The notes under the pieces are model-generated. The model saw only the letters and a program-made list of their open reading frames with translations. It made no database searches and was not told where the DNA came from. A DNA stretch of 64,000 nt, taken from Roseomonas sp. OT10 (GTDB lineage: Bacteria > Pseudomonadota > Alphaproteobacteria > Acetobacterales > Acetobacteraceae). The stretch covers positions 4,878,501 to 4,942,500 of the forward strand of contig NZ_CP087719.1 of the NCBI RefSeq assembly GCF_020991085.1, in the 5' to 3' direction. A program made the translations under genes and the position numbers. Below are positions 9,128 to 18,324 of this stretch, one piece after another (position 1 is the first letter of the stretch; every line of letters starts with the position of its first letter).

Positions 9128-10129
9128 ATGCTGAACCGACGGACCACCCTGGCCGGCGCGGCGGCCGCCATGGCCTCCGCGACCACTGCCCGGGCGCAGG
9201 GCGACGCCCCGGCGCTGCTGGTGATGGAGAAGAACGCCGGCACGCTGGGCTTCCTGGATCCTGAATCCGGCCGTCGCCTCGGCGAGGTGGCGCTGGCCGA
9301 GTACCCGCACGAGTTCGTGGTCGATCCGCAGTCCCGCCTCGCCTTCGTCGGGCACTACGGGGTGGAGACCTCCGCCGCCACCGCCGAGGGCGGGCATGCC
9401 GTGCTGGTCGTGGATCTGCGCGAACGCAAAATCGCGCACCGCATCGACATCGCGCCCTTCAACCGGCCGCACGGCATGGCGATCGACGCGCGCGGGCGGC
9501 TCTCCGTGCTCAGCGAGGGGCGCAATACCCTGCTGACCTTCGACGAGCCGGCGGAGGCGCGGCAGCCCTCCATCGCCGTCGCCGCGGGCGGCATCAAGAC
9601 GCATCTCTTCGCGCTGACGCGCGACGGGGAGCGCGCCTACGTCACCGGCCTGCTCTCCAACACCGCGAGCCTCGTCCGGCCCCGTGACGCCGCCATCGCG
9701 CCGGTCACGGTCACCACCGGGCGCATGCCGGAGGGGCTGTGCCTGAGCCCGGACGAGCGGACGCTCTACGTGGCCAACCGGCGCAGCGGCACGGTGGCCG
9801 CCATCGCGGCGGACAGCATGCGCGTCACCGAGACCAGGCCGGTGAGCGGCGACCCGCTGCGCCTCTATGCCCTGCCGGACGGGCGGCTGTTGCTGGCCGA
9901 CCTGGAACGCGCCCGCATGGTGCTGCTGGGCCCGCGGCTGGAGGAGATCGCCGCCATCCCGCTGGACGCCAAGCCCAGCGCGGCCTCGCTGCACCCGTCG
10001 CGGCCCCTGGCCTTCGTCTCCCTGGCCAATGACCGCATCGCCCTGCTGGACCTGGAAACCCACCGGATCGAGGGACACTTCGCGACCCGGGCCGGGGCGG
10101 ACGTCACACGCCTGGTGACGCCAGGATAG
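9128..10129 (+). CDS. Exported beta-propeller protein (YVTN/lactonase-like)
   Basis: 333 residues from the ATG at 9128, with an AGGAG eight bases upstream. The N terminus has NRRTTLAG then a hydrophobic run ending in ARAQ, compatible with a Tat-like signal peptide. The rest is a series of repeats such as GLCLSPDERTLYVANRRSG and AFVSLANDRIALLDLE, as in seven-bladed YVTN propellers. The family includes periplasmic redox partners and binding proteins. No catalytic residues are evident and the function is unknown. The stop is followed by intergenic repeat element copy 1. Confidence 0.8.
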   Translation: MLNRRTTLAGAAAAMASATTARAQGDAPALLVMEKNAGTLGFLDPESGRRLGEVALAEYPHEFVVDPQSRLAFVGHYGVETSAATAEGGHAVLVVDLRERKIAHRIDIAPFNRPHGMAIDARGRLSVLSEGRNTLLTFDEPAEARQPSIAVAAGGIKTHLFALTRDGERAYVTGLLSNTASLVRPRDAAIAPVTVTTGRMPEGLCLSPDERTLYVANRRSGTVAAIAADSMRVTETRPVSGDPLRLYALPDGRLLLADLERARMVLLGPRLEEIAAIPLDAKPSAASLHPSRPLAFVSLANDRIALLDLETHRIEGHFATRAGADVTRLVTPG

Positions 10130-10204
10130 GTGCCGGCCCCAGGGCCGCGCCCCGCGGCGCCATACGGATGGCGGGAGGCGCTGATCCGTGCCGGCGCGGG
10201 GTGC

Positions 10205-10582
10205 GCCCGTGACCCGGGGGCAAGGCTCTGCCTCGCCCCCGTACCCCCACTCCGCCAGGACCCTGCGGGCCCTGGACCCGATCAGCGCTGCCGCGGGACA
10301 GCCTGATACGGGGTCGAGGCGCCGAGGAGCCATGCTCCTCGGCGGGACCGGCCTCAGCCCTCGCTGACACCTTCTGGATTTCTTCTGGAGTCCCGCCTGT
10401 CCGCGCGCCGTCAGGGTTCAGCCCGGAGGCTAACACCCACCACGGAGCACCAGACTCCCAGCGGGGTCCGGGGCCCGCTTGTGGCCCCGGCAGGGGAGGG
10501 TCTGGGAGGGGACGGCGTCCCCTCCCGGTCCCCGCTGGAACACCACAGCACAACGGGTCAGCTCATCCCGCCATCGGGATCA
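10205..10582 (-). repeat. Multi-hairpin intergenic element, copy 1
   Basis: This block fills the gap between the convergent propeller and pcaF genes. Read on the minus strand it starts exactly at the pcaF stop (TGATCC). Hairpins on plus coordinates are: 10504-10526, arms GGGAGGGGAC and GTCCCCTCCC with a 3-base loop; 10321-10343, arms GCCGAGGAGC and GCTCCTCGGC with loop CAT; 10255-10275, arms CCAGGACCC and GGGCCCTGG; and 10216-10240, arms GGGGGCAAGGC and GCCTCGCCCCC. Four further copies lie in the window. There is no poly-T tract, so simple intrinsic termination is not evident. Confidence 0.85.
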
Positions 10583-11782
10583 GACCCGTTCGATCAGCGC
10601 CGCGATGCCCTGGCCGACGCCGATGCACATGGTGGCGATGGCACGCTTGCCGCCCAGCGTTTCCAGGGCGTTCACCGAGGTCAGGGCGATGCGCGCCCCG
10701 GAGGCGCCCAGCGGGTGTCCCAGCGCGATGGCGCCGCCATGCGGGTTCACCTGCGGCGCGTCGTCGGGCAGGCCGAGGTCGCGCGTCACCGCCAGCGCCT
10801 GGCTGGCGAAGGCCTCGTTCAGCTCGATCACGTCGATCTCGCCGATCGACAGCCCGGTGCGGGCCAGCAGCTTCTTGGTCGCGGGCGCCGGGCCGAAGCC
10901 CATGATGCGCGGCTCGACGCCGGCGGTGGCCATGCTCACCACCCGGGCGCGCGGGGTGAGGCCGTATTTCCGGGCCGCCGCCTCGCTGGCGATGATCAGC
11001 GCCGCGGCACCGTCGTTCACGCCCGAGGCATTGCCCGCCGTGACCGTGCCGGGGTTGCGGAAGGGGGTCTTGAGCTTGGCCAGGCCCTCCAGCGTCGTCT
11101 CGGGGCGCGGGTGCTCGTCCAGCTCCACCACCGTGTCGCCCTTGCGGCCGGGGATGGTGACGGGGACGATCTCACGGGCGAAGAAGCCCGCCTCCTGCGC
11201 CGCCTTGGCCTTCTGCTGCGAGCGGTAGGCGAAGACGTCCTGGTCCTCGCGCGAGATGCCGAACTGCTCCGCCACGTTCTCGCCCGTCTCGGGCATGGAA
11301 TCCGTGCCGTAGGTCTTCTTCATCATCGGGTTGACGAAGCGCCAGCCGATGGTGGTGTCCTCGACCTTCGCGTCGCGCGAGAAGGCCGTTGCCGCCTTGC
11401 CCATGACGAAGGGCGCGCGGGTCATGCTCTCCACGCCGCCGGCGATCACCAGCTCCGCGTCGCCGGAGCGGATCATGCGCGCCGCCGTGCCCACGGCATC
11501 GAGGCCCGAGCCGCAGAGCCGGTTCAGCGTCGATCCCGGCACCACCACGGGCAGGCCGGCGAGCAGCACCGCCATGCGGGCCACGTCGCGGTTGTCCTCG
11601 CCCGCCTGGTTGGCGCAGCCGACATAGCAGTCGTCCACCGCCGCCCAGTCCACGCCCGTGTTGCGCTCCACCAGGGCGCGGAAGGTATGGGCCAGCAGGT
11701 CGTCCGGGCGCACATCCTTCAGCGCGCCGGCATAGCGGCCGATCGGGGTGCGGACGAAGTCGCAGATGTAAGCGTCAGCCAT
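10580..11782 (-). CDS. pcaF: 3-oxoadipyl-CoA / acetyl-CoA thiolase
   Basis: 400 residues, the usual thiolase length. The nucleophilic Cys90 sits in NRLCGSGLDAV. The C-terminal half carries NEAFASQAL, GHPLGASGARI and a CIGVGQGIA motif with the second catalytic cysteine. Position directly after the two CoA-transferase genes, all on the minus strand, points to cleavage of 3-oxoadipyl-CoA to succinyl-CoA and acetyl-CoA, the last step of the beta-ketoadipate pathway. The start has a GAGGGGAG site upstream. A plain acetoacetyl-CoA thiolase remains possible on sequence alone. Confidence 0.88.
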   Translation of the reverse strand: MADAYICDFVRTPIGRYAGALKDVRPDDLLAHTFRALVERNTGVDWAAVDDCYVGCANQAGEDNRDVARMAVLLAGLPVVVPGSTLNRLCGSGLDAVGTAARMIRSGDAELVIAGGVESMTRAPFVMGKAATAFSRDAKVEDTTIGWRFVNPMMKKTYGTDSMPETGENVAEQFGISREDQDVFAYRSQQKAKAAQEAGFFAREIVPVTIPGRKGDTVVELDEHPRPETTLEGLAKLKTPFRNPGTVTAGNASGVNDGAAALIIASEAAARKYGLTPRARVVSMATAGVEPRIMGFGPAPATKKLLARTGLSIGEIDVIELNEAFASQALAVTRDLGLPDDAPQVNPHGGAIALGHPLGASGARIALTSVNALETLGGKRAIATMCIGVGQGIAALIERV

Positions 11783-11796
11783 GGTTCGCTCCCCTC

Positions 11797-12456
11797 TCAG
11801 CCTGCCTTGTGCAGCGTCGCGCCGGTCCTGGCCTGCAGCGTCTCGAAATCCAGCCCTGGCACCATCTCGCGCACCACGAAGCCCTGCTCCGTGATGTCGA
11901 TCACCGCGAGGTTGGTGTAGACCCGCGTCACCGCGCGCCCGGCGGTCAGCGGATAGGAGCATTCCTCCACCAGGCGGGGCCGCCCGTCCTTGGTGGTGTG
12001 CTCCATCACCACCCAGAGGCGCTTGGCGCCCACCGAGAGGTCCATGGCCCCGCCCACGGCGGGGGCGCTGTCGTTGGCCGAGGTCGCCCAGTTGGCGATG
12101 TCGCCGTTCTGCGCCACCTCGAAGGCGCCGAGCACGCAGAGGTCCAGGTGCCCGCCGCGGATCATCGAGAAGCTGTCGGCATGGTGGAAGAAGCTGCCGC
12201 CCGGGCGCAGCGTCACCTGCTGCTTGCCCGCGTTGATCAGCCAGGGATCGGCCTTGCCCTCCTCCGGCGCCGGGCCCATGCCCAGAAGCCCGTTCTCGGA
12301 ATGGATGATCACCTCGCGTTCGGCGGGGATCTGGTCGGCCACCAGGGTCGGCACGCCGATGCCCAGGTTCACGTACCAGCCCTCGGGGATGTCCCGCGCC
12401 ACGCGCGCCGCCATCTGCGGCCGGCTCAGCGGCTTGAAGCCCAGGGTCTCGGACAT
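11797..12456 (-). CDS. pcaJ: 3-oxoadipate CoA-transferase subunit B
   Basis: 219 residues. The catalytic glutamate is in SENGLLG (Glu54), the residue that forms the enzyme-CoA thioester in class I CoA-transferases. It has the full-length beta-subunit pattern (GIGVPTLVAD, HTTKDGRPRLV). With the alpha subunit encoded 23 bases upstream it transfers CoA from succinyl-CoA to 3-oxoadipate. A GGAGGAG site precedes the chosen ATG; the ATG at 12483 would add nine residues without such a site. A succinyl-CoA:acetoacetate transferase is the main alternative. Confidence 0.88.
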   Translation of the reverse strand: MSETLGFKPLSRPQMAARVARDIPEGWYVNLGIGVPTLVADQIPAEREVIIHSENGLLGMGPAPEEGKADPWLINAGKQQVTLRPGGSFFHHADSFSMIRGGHLDLCVLGAFEVAQNGDIANWATSANDSAPAVGGAMDLSVGAKRLWVVMEHTTKDGRPRLVEECSYPLTAGRAVTRVYTNLAVIDITEQGFVVREMVPGLDFETLQARTGATLHKAG

Positions 12457-12479
12457 GTCTCGCTCCTCCGCTTGCCGGC

Positions 12480-13163
12480 TCAACCCTGCGGGTCGCCGTA
12501 GGGGACGTGCACCACGCGGTCGACGAAGATGCCGGGCGTGACCACGACCTCCGGGTCGATGCCGTCCACGGCCTCGCAGACATGCTGGGTCTGCACGATG
12601 GTGCGCCGCCCGGCGGCGGCCATCACCGGGTTGAAGTTCCGCCCGGATTCCCGGTAGGTCAGGTTGCCCCAGCGGTCCGCCCGCCAGGCCTCCACCAGCG
12701 CCACGTCGCCGGGCAGCGCCTCCTCCAGGATGCAGGGGCGGCCGCCATACTCCCGCACCTCCTTGCCCTGGGCCAGCAGCGTGCCGGCGCCCGTGGGGGT
12801 GAAGAAGGCGGGGACGCCCGCGCCCGCCGCGCGCATCCGCTCCGCCAGCGTGCCCTGCGGCACGATCTCCAGCTCGATCCTCCCGGCCTTGTACAGCTCC
12901 TCGAAGACCACCGAGCCGGCCGAGCGCGGGAAGGAGCAGATGATCTTGCGCACCCGTCCCAGCTCCATCAGCCGGGCCAAGCCCGTGTGTCCCGTGCCGG
13001 CGTTGTTGGCGACGACGGTGAGGTCCTTCGCGCCCTGCTCGGCCAGCCCCTCGATCAGCGCGTTGGGCTGCCCCACGGACCCGAAGCCGCCGACCAGCAC
13101 GGTGGCACCGTCCTGGATCCCGTCCAGCGCCTCGGCCACCGAGCGGACGAATTTATCGATCAT
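12480..13163 (-). CDS. pcaI: 3-oxoadipate CoA-transferase subunit A
   Basis: 227 residues starting MIDKFVRSVAEAL. The glycine-rich CoA site VLVGGFGSVGQPN and the later GTLAERMRAAGAG are typical of the alpha subunit. It is first in the minus-strand run pcaI-pcaJ-pcaF, with only short gaps, so a single transcript is likely. No pathway regulator lies next to it, and the IclR gene at 5564 is too far away to assign. The upstream 250 bases are very GC-rich with no clear promoter. Confidence 0.88.
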   Translation of the reverse strand: MIDKFVRSVAEALDGIQDGATVLVGGFGSVGQPNALIEGLAEQGAKDLTVVANNAGTGHTGLARLMELGRVRKIICSFPRSAGSVVFEELYKAGRIELEIVPQGTLAERMRAAGAGVPAFFTPTGAGTLLAQGKEVREYGGRPCILEEALPGDVALVEAWRADRWGNLTYRESGRNFNPVMAAAGRRTIVQTQHVCEAVDGIDPEVVVTPGIFVDRVVHVPYGDPQG

Positions 13164-13418
13164 GGAGTGTCCTCGACTGTGGATGGCGTCCCGTGCGGCA
13201 GGCTCCCGGGCCCGTGCCGCCGGGGGAGGCGGTCCGGAGCCACCGGGCCGTGCATCCTCGGGGGCGGCCCGCCGCGGCGGGCGGCCTGCCACGGCTGCGG
13301 CGCCCGGGTCCCGCCGCAGGGGCCAACTGAGGGCGGCAAGATGCCGAAGCCGGGCGCGGGTGACCAGACCCCGGCCGGCGCCCCGGCATGGCCGGGCGGC
13401 ATCGCGCCCATGCGCCGG

Positions 13419-14348
13419 TCAGCGATGTGCCCAGGGGCGCAGGATGCGGTGCCCGATCGCCCGCAGGTGCCGCCCGCCCGCCCGGGACAACAGGCCGCGC
13501 AGGGGCGAGCGCCGCGGGGGCAGGGCAGGGACGTAGGGCGCGGGGAAGTAGGTGCTGGGCACGTCGGCGTGGCGCCGGGCCAGGGCCTGCAGCTCCGGCA
13601 GGGTCATGGTCGGGCGCGAGGCCAGCAGCGCCGGCATGGCGAGCGAGACGTAGCCGCGGCGCCGCGCCACCACGGGGAAGAGCCGCTCCATCGCATGGGC
13701 GGTGGTGCCGTCGAGCTGCCCGGCCTCCGCCTCGAACAGCGCCGTCACCCGCTCGTCCACCAGCCCGGCCAGGGCTTCGTGGCGGAACCAGAACATGGAG
13801 CCGGCGGCGAAATAGGCGTCCTCCAGGTCGTCCTCCGTCATCTCGCCGCCCAGGGTGGTGAGGACACGGTCCATGCCCTCGGCATTGACCAGGATCCAGG
13901 GCTTCACGCTGAGGCAGAAGGCGGCCGGGGTGACGAAGCCGATGCGCCGGTCGGCGCGCAGGCGCTCGATGATCGCCCGGCCGCCACCCTGGCCCGGCAG
14001 CAGGGAGTCGAGCAGCGCGGCGCGCCACTGCGCCCCGTCCTCGCGCTGCGGCGACTTCTTGGTGTGCAGCTTCAGGCCGAAGGTGAAGTCCGGCAGCACC
14101 TCCAGGGCCCGCAGGAAGGGCAGGATGTCCCGACCCCGGTTCTCGACCGGCAGCACCCGCGCCGAGAGCAGGGCGGGGGTCTGCGGCAGAACGATCTCCT
14201 CCACCGGGGCGGAGGTCGTGACGACCAGATGGAAAGGCAGGGTGAGGCGCCGGGCCAGCACCTTGCTCATCTCCCGCCAGATGTCCGGGTAGTGGGCATG
14301 GACGAACACCGCGATCGATGCCTTCACATCGGCCGGCGTATCAATCAT
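13419..14348 (-). CDS. Rhamnan synthesis protein F (RgpF) family protein
   Basis: 309 residues. The family pattern is clear: VHAHYPDIWREM near the N terminus, VENRGRDILPFL (about residues 88-99), KLHTKKS (about 114) and a downstream AGSMFWFR. RgpF-type proteins act in assembly of cell surface rhamnose-containing glycans and often sit with glycosyltransferases. Here the gene stands alone between pcaI and repeat element copy 2. The target glycan may be the capsule or the product of the 47-57 kb locus. An alternative ATG at 14405 would add 19 residues. Confidence 0.85.
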   Translation of the reverse strand: MIDTPADVKASIAVFVHAHYPDIWREMSKVLARRLTLPFHLVVTTSAPVEEIVLPQTPALLSARVLPVENRGRDILPFLRALEVLPDFTFGLKLHTKKSPQREDGAQWRAALLDSLLPGQGGGRAIIERLRADRRIGFVTPAAFCLSVKPWILVNAEGMDRVLTTLGGEMTEDDLEDAYFAAGSMFWFRHEALAGLVDERVTALFEAEAGQLDGTTAHAMERLFPVVARRRGYVSLAMPALLASRPTMTLPELQALARRHADVPSTYFPAPYVPALPPRRSPLRGLLSRAGGRHLRAIGHRILRPWAHR

Positions 14349-14514
14349 CGCGGTTGCAACCTGGAGACAGGGGAAGATCGATCTCTTTGCCCACGGGGCG
14401 AGCAAGCGTCAACGTCACCCCCGGCCGTATCCCCCCGGCCCGCCGGAATCCGGCCGGGCGTGCCCGGGGCGCCGCAACCGGCACGGTGCGGCCCCGATCC
14501 GTGGCGAAGGCGGA

Positions 14515-14840
14515 CCCGTCCCCCGGGGGAGGCGCCGCCTCCCCCAGACCCCCTCCACCGGGGCCACAAGCGGGCCCCGGTCCCCGCTGGGAGTCTGGTG
14601 CTGGCTGCTGCCGTCAGCCTGCGGGCTGAACCCTGACGGAGCGCGGACAGGCGGGACCCTGGAAAAGATTCAGAGGCGTCAGCGAGTGCGGCGGCCGGTC
14701 CCGCCGAGGAGCATGGCTCCTCGGCGCTGTGACCCCGTATCAGGTTGTCCCGCGGCAGCGCTGATCGGGTCCAGGGCCCGCAGGGTCCTGGCGGAGTGGG
14801 GTACGGGGGCGAGGCAGAGCCTTGCCCCCGGGCCACGGGC
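14515..14840 (+). repeat. Multi-hairpin intergenic element, copy 2
   Basis: It lies upstream of the rgpF-like gene and downstream of the glycine-zipper lipoprotein gene, both on the minus strand. Hairpins are: 14525-14545, arms GGGGGAGGC and GCCTCCCCC, a different stem from copies 1, 3 and 5; 14703-14725, arms GCCGAGGAGC and GCTCCTCGGC with loop ATG; a CCAGGGCCC / GGGTCCTGG stem at about 14771-14791; and 14805-14829, arms GGGGGCGAGGC and GCCTTGCCCCC. It lacks the TGATCC end found in copies 1 and 3. The flanks 14349-14514 and 14841-14925 show no gene. Confidence 0.85.
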
Positions 14841-14925
14841 GCCCCCATGCCGGCACGGATCAAGGCATCGCCCCGTCCGTATCAGACGCCGCATGGGCCG
14901 CGGCGGCTGTCGCCGACGGCGGGGT

Positions 14926-15207
14926 TCAGCGGCGGTTCTGGCGACCCTGCCGGTAGCCCTGCTCGAAGGCGCGGTCCTGGGCGCGCTGCGACTGGTCCCA
15001 CAGGTAGCCGCCGGCGGCGCCGGCCCCCGCCCCGATCAGCGCGCCCCAGCCGGCATTGCCGCTGAAGGAACCGGCGATGCCGCCGATGGCGGCGCCCCCC
15101 AGGGCGCCCGTGCCGACCCGGCGCTGGCTGTCGTTCATGCCCTCGCAGGCCCCCAGCGACAGGGCCGCCAGCAGCGGCAGGGCAAGGCGGGTGGTGCGGA
15201 TGCTCAT
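14926..15207 (-). CDS. Glycine-zipper lipoprotein
   Basis: 93 residues from the ATG at 15207, which has AGGAG four bases upstream; in-frame ATGs at 15210 and 15219 are alternatives. The signal peptide ends at LSLGAC, so the cysteine should be lipidated. A glycine-zipper segment follows (GALGGAAIGGIAG then GALIGAGAGAAGGYLWD), and the C terminus is polar and Arg/Gln-rich. Such proteins usually insert in or associate with the outer membrane and affect envelope stability. Two more small exported proteins follow on the same strand side. Confidence 0.82.
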   Translation of the reverse strand: MSIRTTRLALPLLAALSLGACEGMNDSQRRVGTGALGGAAIGGIAGSFSGNAGWGALIGAGAGAAGGYLWDQSQRAQDRAFEQGYRQGRQNRR

Positions 15208-15231
15208 CATGCTCCTCATCTCGGCCCCCCC

Positions 15232-15645
15232 TCAACGGCCACGGCGCGACGGCGCGGCCGCCGCGGGGCAGGGATAGGTGGCCTGGGCCCAGCGCAGCAG
15301 CCCGTCCAGCGGCGCTTCCGAGCCGTATTGCGGGTTCTGTCGCATCCACTGCCCGAAGGCGACGCCCGACTGCGCCACCGTCGGCGGCGGGTTGGGCAGG
15401 CAGAACAGCGGCGCCTGCCGCCCCCCCGCCGGGTGCAGCGCCGCATGGTACTGGCCCATCGCCGTCAGGTAGCCCTGGCAATAGGCAATGGCCTCCAGCC
15501 GGGGCACGCCCGTCGTCTCCGCCAGGCAGATGGCCCCAAGCTCCCCCGCCGTGGTCGCGGCGGTGGGCACCGGCGTCTGGGCCGAGGCAGCCCCTGACAG
15601 GCCGAGCAGGGCTGCCGCCGCGGCCACCCCGAAGATCTTCTGCAT
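15232..15645 (-). CDS. Exported Rap1a/Tai-family-like small protein
   Basis: 137 residues with a clean signal peptide ending ASAQ. The mature part has the pattern CLAETTG, then AIAYCQGYLTAM, then FCLPN and a terminal WAQATYPC. That gives four cysteines and the C-GYL-G core seen in Rap1a/Tai immunity-like domains. Known members bind and neutralise type VI amidase effectors, but many relatives are not linked to any toxin. No effector or type VI gene is present here, so an immunity role is only a possibility. Confidence 0.65.
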   Translation of the reverse strand: MQKIFGVAAAAALLGLSGAASAQTPVPTAATTAGELGAICLAETTGVPRLEAIAYCQGYLTAMGQYHAALHPAGGRQAPLFCLPNPPPTVAQSGVAFGQWMRQNPQYGSEAPLDGLLRWAQATYPCPAAAAPSRRGR

Positions 15646-15773
15646 CGTGTCGCACTCTCTCCGTCAAGCGGGCGCTGCCCGGGCGCCACCGCTCCCGCCC
15701 GCAGGCGGAGAGCCGGGTCGCGCCGGGTCATCCATGTCGCGGACGGGCGCGGGTGGCGCCCGTCCGCCGCGTG

Positions 15774-16109
15774 TCAGCCCTGGATCTCCAGGGTGCTCTT
15801 GTTGAAGGTGACGATGCGCATCGCATTCCCCTCCGGAAGCTCCACCACGGCGGTGCCGCGGCCGAAGTCGAGGGCGACGATGCGGTTGGCGGGATAGCGC
15901 AGCTTGATGTTGTTCAGCAGGATCACCTCCAGCACCTCCTGCACGGAGTTGCCCTGGGTGGCGCGGCCCTGCACCTCGGCCCGCTTCTCCGGGCTCAGCT
16001 CCGCCAGCAGGGCCTGGTTGTAGGCCGCGGAGCCCTGGGCCATCGCGCCCTGGCCGAATGCGGCGGTGGCGAGCAGGGCTGCGGCGAGGATCTTGTGACG
16101 CAGTGTCAT
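15774..16109 (-). CDS. Small exported protein of unknown function
   Basis: 111 residues. A signal peptide ends GAMAQ. The mature part of about 85 residues begins with a helical region rich in Glu, Lys and Arg (LSPEKRAEVQGRATQG), then NSVQEVLEVILLNNIKL, and finishes with predicted strands (VALDFGRGTAVVELPEG). There are no cysteines. I do not recognise a family. It is separated by 128 bases from the Rap1a-like gene and shares its strand, so the three small exported proteins may or may not be one unit. Confidence 0.7.
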   Translation of the reverse strand: MTLRHKILAAALLATAAFGQGAMAQGSAAYNQALLAELSPEKRAEVQGRATQGNSVQEVLEVILLNNIKLRYPANRIVALDFGRGTAVVELPEGNAMRIVTFNKSTLEIQG

Positions 16110-16305
16110 GGCATGCCGTTCCTTCGATGCTCCGCCTCTGGTGCTTCCACCGGCGGCTGGAGCGAGACTTAACAGCGCCCGGCGCGTGTCCTCATCGAAG
16201 GGACCCGGCAGAAGTGTTGCAGGCGCCCGTCCGTGGAGCGGCGGCTTCGCGATATCGAAGTCGCCTGGCCGAAGGGAAGGCCGGCTGTAACAGATTGCCG
16301 TAACA

Positions 16306-18324
16306 CTACTGCCGTGCCGCGACCGCCGGGGCGGCCGCCGGCGTGCCGCAGCGGATCGCCGTGCGGCAGGCCTGGTCGAGGTGCTCGAGCAGGATGCGCC
16401 GCACCTCGGCCACGGTATGCGGGTCCGACTGGGTGGAATGGCCGGAGCGGACGACCTTCGTCGACTCCATGCCGGGCAGGTAGGCGCTCTCGAAGCGCAC
16501 CACGCCGTCGCTGCCGCGCTCCGGCGGGCCGTTGCCGGTCACGGCGATGATGGAATGGCCGGTGACGCCGGGCGCTAGCGGCGTCGCCCGCAGGGCTTCC
16601 AGGAAGGGGCTGCCGGGCAGCATGCCGTGCAGGCTGCCGATGCGCATGCCGTTGGGCACCAGCGCGGCGGCCTCGGGGTCGCCGGACAGGACCTCGCCGC
16701 TGACCTGGAGGATGGCGGCCGGCAGGGTGACGAGGCGCGAGAGCAGGCGCGTGACGCCGAACTCCGTCAGGAAGCTGCCGCCATGCGGCGTCGCGATGAA
16801 GACCACCCGCCGCACCCCGGGCACCGGCCGGAAGAAGAAGGCGCGCCGGACCAGGTCCAGCGAGTCCGCGCTCAGCCGCAGCGCCTCCGGCGGGCGGTGG
16901 CTCACCGACTGCCAGAGCCGGTCGCCGGGGTCGATCGCCATCATCTTCGTCAGCAGCCCGCCCTGGCTATGGCCGATCACCACCATCTGCGACAGGCCCG
17001 GGTCGGCCTCGGGGCTGTTCAGCGTGCGGATCGACGCCGTCAGCGCCTCGCGCAGCTGCAGCGCGGAGTACGCCACCGGATTGCCGGTGGCATAGGTGAA
17101 GAACCAGAACTCGTAGTTCGACTCGATGCGGGGATCGGAGACAAGGTCGTTCACCAGGTCGGACCAGCGGCTGGAGCTGGAGGCGGTGCCGTGCACCAGC
17201 ACCACGGGGATCCGCCCCGGCCGGTGCGGCGCCAGCGCGATCAGGTTCGAACGCTGCCGGTCCAGCAGGTCTCCGAACAGGAAGGCGCGGAACTCCTGCG
17301 ACCAGAGGTTCGACTCCTGCAGCCCCAGCGCGAAGGCGGCGCTGGGACGGTACTCCAGGGGCACGCGGCGCCCGGCGATGCGAACCGCGTCGGTGTCGAA
17401 CATCATGTGCAGGCTCAGCGTGCCGCGCAGCGCCGTGCCGCGCAGCTGCTGCGTGGGGTTCTCCATCGCCAGCACCGCCGTGCCGGGGATGCGGAAGCGG
17501 CCGGCCAGCTGCACGGCGCGCGCCTCGTCCGACGCATCGGGCGGCGGTGGCGGGGCGCGACCGGAATCGGCTTGCGCCTCGGGCACGTCGCCGCCGGCGG
17601 GGGCGGTGTCCGTCCGGGCGGAGGGGGCGGGGGTGGCGACCGCCAGCGGCGCCCCCAGCCCGGCGCGGCGGTACAGGTTCTGCAGGCCGCTGACACGCAG
17701 CCGGGTGGCGGGCAGGAAGTTCGTCAGCCGGCCGCTGCCCCATTCCAGGCTGGCCTCGTCCACGGCGATGTCGATGCTGCCGAAGGGGAGGGGATAGCGC
17801 CCCGCGGCGAGGGCGACATGCTCGCCATCGGGGCTCGTCAGCGCCTCGGAGAGGGCAAGGTTGTAGAGGTCGAGGGCCTGGCGGAAGCGCGGGTCGAAGG
17901 CGTCGGTGGCGTCGGAGGCGATGGCCGGGAAGATGTGCCCGTAGGCGTAGAGCGCCGCGGCCAGCAGGTGCGGCGCCCCGCCCCGGCCGCGCCCATGGAG
18001 ATAGGACATCTCCGCCAGGGCGAAGAGTTCGCCCGGCTCGTCGCGGCCGGCCGCGACCAGGGCGTGCATCTGCGCGATGCCGGCATCGGGGAAGAACTCG
18101 AAGGTCTCCAGCAGGGCGCGGCGCCGCAGGACGTTGCGCGTCTCCTCGCTGATCGACCACGAGGACATGGCGTTGCGCGCCAGCCGCCGGTACTCCGAGC
18201 GCTGGTCCACCAGCTCGACCGACACCGGCAGCGCGCAGCCCGCCAGCGCGCCCAGGAGGAGCGGCAGGGAAAGGGCTCCCCGGAGCAGGAAAGAGCAGAG
18301 GCCCGAGGCGTGGCGGCGATCCAT
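16306..18324 (-). CDS. Large lipoprotein with C-terminal alpha/beta hydrolase domain
   Basis: 672 residues from the ATG at 18324. The signal peptide ends LLGALAGC, a lipobox. Residues about 40-180 are helical and repeat-like (ETFEFFPDAGIAQMHALV, ALAEMSYLHGRGRGG). The hydrolase domain follows with an oxyanion loop VLVHGTASSSSRW and nucleophile elbow VIGHSQGG, with Ser453. The fold implies an ester or lipid substrate acted on in the periplasm or at the outer membrane. An Ala/Pro-rich insert sits near residues 230-270. The substrate is unknown. Confidence 0.82.
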   Translation of the reverse strand: MDRRHASGLCSFLLRGALSLPLLLGALAGCALPVSVELVDQRSEYRRLARNAMSSWSISEETRNVLRRRALLETFEFFPDAGIAQMHALVAAGRDEPGELFALAEMSYLHGRGRGGAPHLLAAALYAYGHIFPAIASDATDAFDPRFRQALDLYNLALSEALTSPDGEHVALAAGRYPLPFGSIDIAVDEASLEWGSGRLTNFLPATRLRVSGLQNLYRRAGLGAPLAVATPAPSARTDTAPAGGDVPEAQADSGRAPPPPPDASDEARAVQLAGRFRIPGTAVLAMENPTQQLRGTALRGTLSLHMMFDTDAVRIAGRRVPLEYRPSAAFALGLQESNLWSQEFRAFLFGDLLDRQRSNLIALAPHRPGRIPVVLVHGTASSSSRWSDLVNDLVSDPRIESNYEFWFFTYATGNPVAYSALQLREALTASIRTLNSPEADPGLSQMVVIGHSQGGLLTKMMAIDPGDRLWQSVSHRPPEALRLSADSLDLVRRAFFFRPVPGVRRVVFIATPHGGSFLTEFGVTRLLSRLVTLPAAILQVSGEVLSGDPEAAALVPNGMRIGSLHGMLPGSPFLEALRATPLAPGVTGHSIIAVTGNGPPERGSDGVVRFESAYLPGMESTKVVRSGHSTQSDPHTVAEVRRILLEHLDQACRTAIRCGTPAAAPAVAARQ

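Noticed and set aside
10205-10582. Repeat block as an insertion sequence or transposon remnant
   Set aside because: No transposase reading frame, no terminal inverted repeats around the whole block and no target duplication; its internal structure is a series of small hairpins.
12507-14636. 709-residue plus-strand open frame
   Set aside because: Runs antisense to pcaI and the rgpF-like gene, crosses the intergenic repeat, and has no start signal or motif.
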